DNA from: Mesorhizobium sangaii
GTDB taxonomy: Bacteria > Pseudomonadota > Alphaproteobacteria > Rhizobiales > Rhizobiaceae
DNA: 64,000 bases
NCBI RefSeq assembly: GCF_014207355.1
Contig: NZ_JACHEF010000009.1
Span: forward strand, 1-64,000
Direction of reading: 5' to 3'
A program made the translations under genes and the position numbers. The notes under the pieces were generated by a model. It was not told the origin of the DNA. It did no database searches and saw nothing but the letters and a program-made list of their open reading frames with translations. Shown here in pieces: positions 63,186-64,000 of this stretch (its first letter is position 1; every line of letters starts with the position of its first letter).

Positions 63186-64000
63186 ATGCTGAACAATTCC
63201 GACGCTACCACCAATTTGGAAACAGACAGCGATGTACATCCGTTAAGCGGCATTCAAGTCTTGGCATTTACCCATTATGCCGCCGGCCCAATCGCCGCAC
63301 AGTATCTGGGCTCCCTCGGCGCAAAAGTTATCAAGATCGAGGCGCCAACGGGTGATTTCCAGCGTGGCGGGATCAAGGAGCCCACGGCTCCCGACGACGC
63401 GCCGAGTCCGTATTTCCTGGGCATGAACCGAAACCAGCGGTCGCTATCTATCAACCTCAAGAAGCCGGGAGCCCGATCTGTCATCCGGAAGCTGGTCTCG
63501 CAGGCGGATGTGATCCTCGAAAATTTTCGGCCAGGCGTTCTGGAGCGAATGGGTCTTGGTAACAAAGAAATTATCTCCGAGCATCCTGCCATGGTCTATT
63601 GCTCTATAGCTGCATACGATCCGGCTGGACCCAGCAAGGATAAGCCGGGTCAAGACTTAATTATTCAGGCTCTTTCAGGTATCGCAAGCCTCGGCGGGCC
63701 CGCAGGCGGTCCACCCATCCCAGCGGGTGCCTATGTCGTGGATACCTACACTGCATCGCAAGCCGTGATCGGCATACAGGCGGCTCTGAGGCAGCGTGAT
63801 CAAACAGGCCGTGGACAATGGGTCCGTGTCGACATGATGTCGTGCGCGTTACACTTGTTGGCTTCGGAATCCACCTATTTTCTAAACGCGCAGACACCGC
63901 CAACAAGAGCTCGAAATGGCATCAGCCACGTCTGCCATGGGGCGCCTTATGGTATCTATGCAACTGTTGATGGTGCGGTAGCCCTTGTAGCACACGCGGC
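63186..64000 (+). CDS. CaiB/BaiF CoA-transferase, N-terminal part (runs off the window)
   Basis: 271 codons are open from ATG 63186 (AGAGG upstream) to the window end. PLSGIQVLAFTHYAAGPIAA, YLGSLGAKVIKIEAPTGDFQ, NRNQRSLSINLKKPGA, ADVILENFRPGVLERMGL, GPSKDKPGQDLIIQALSGIA (with the catalytic Asp in GQDLI) and GRGQWVRVDMM are the family motifs. More distant from the enzyme at 43.5 kb than the dead copy before it. Substrate unknown. Confidence 0.9.
   Translation, partial: MLNNSDATTNLETDSDVHPLSGIQVLAFTHYAAGPIAAQYLGSLGAKVIKIEAPTGDFQRGGIKEPTAPDDAPSPYFLGMNRNQRSLSINLKKPGARSVIRKLVSQADVILENFRPGVLERMGLGNKEIISEHPAMVYCSIAAYDPAGPSKDKPGQDLIIQALSGIASLGGPAGGPPIPAGAYVVDTYTASQAVIGIQAALRQRDQTGRGQWVRVDMMSCALHLLASESTYFLNAQTPPTRARNGISHVCHGAPYGIYATVDGAVALVAHA

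Noticed and set aside
1..64000. CRISPR array, tRNA or rRNA genes
   Set aside because: No regularly spaced direct repeats and no recognisable tRNA or rRNA sequence were found on reading both strands.

Overview
The window looks like an accessory, symbiosis-type region of a rhizobium (Alphaproteobacteria). The grounds are sigma-54 (-24/-12) promoters with nearby NifA-like upstream sites, many IS110, IS66, IS3, IS5, IS21 and IS256 copies and fragments, and isolated accessory metabolic genes with no housekeeping genes, tRNA or rRNA. I cannot name the species from the sequence alone, and whether this is a plasmid or an integrated island is not visible.

Layout. (1) 1-5 kb: a minus-strand operon of a class I/II aminotransferase followed by a large NRPS that begins with a formyltransferase domain and runs off the left edge of the window. 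A sigma-54 promoter lies upstream. A single-domain VOC (HPPD-like) gene next to it has its own sigma-54 promoter and a canonical TGT-N10-ACA site. (2) 5-31 kb: a defence-type region, partly decayed. It holds an HNH endonuclease remnant, an AbiE-type toxin-antitoxin pair whose toxin is frameshifted and fused to the tail of a type ISP restriction-methylase, a YhaN/YhaO (SbcCD-like) pair, an RloC-like ATPase cut off by an IS110, a CHAT protease-like/nuclease gene, a divergent sacsin-like ATPase with DUF3883, an intact IS66 with target duplication, and a three-gene operon of DNA methyltransferase, double-GHKL ATPase/kinase and receiver-like protein. (3) 31-37.7 kb: a cluster of insertion sequences (IS3, three IS110-type, IS5/IS427). 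(4) 37.8-41.8 kb: a compact four-gene operon with CMP-Kdo synthetase, arabinose-5-phosphate isomerase, a cytoplasmic sialidase-fold protein and a histidine-phosphatase-like protein. (5) 43.5-64 kb: accessory metabolism: CoA-transferases, GNAT acetyltransferase, an operon of GSA-type aminotransferase, zinc alcohol dehydrogenase and GMC oxidoreductase, an amidase, a methyltransferase, a kinase plus phospho-lyase-type aminotransferase pair behind a sigma-54 promoter, another GSA-type aminotransferase, and decayed second copies of the aminotransferase and the CoA-transferase.

How it fits together. Four sigma-54 promoters, three of them sharing a common leader and ribosome binding site, suggest that the NRPS operon, the VOC gene, the kinase/phospho-lyase pair and possibly the 60.8-kb aminotransferase are switched on under nitrogen-fixing (bacteroid) conditions by NifA or a relative. 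That would make region 1 a candidate for a symbiosis-regulated, possibly N-formylated nonribosomal peptide. The repeated aminotransferase/CoA-transferase genes look like a duplicated and partly decaying metabolic module. The defence block is independent of this and is interesting for the methyltransferase-GHKL-receiver operon and the CHAT/sacsin pair.
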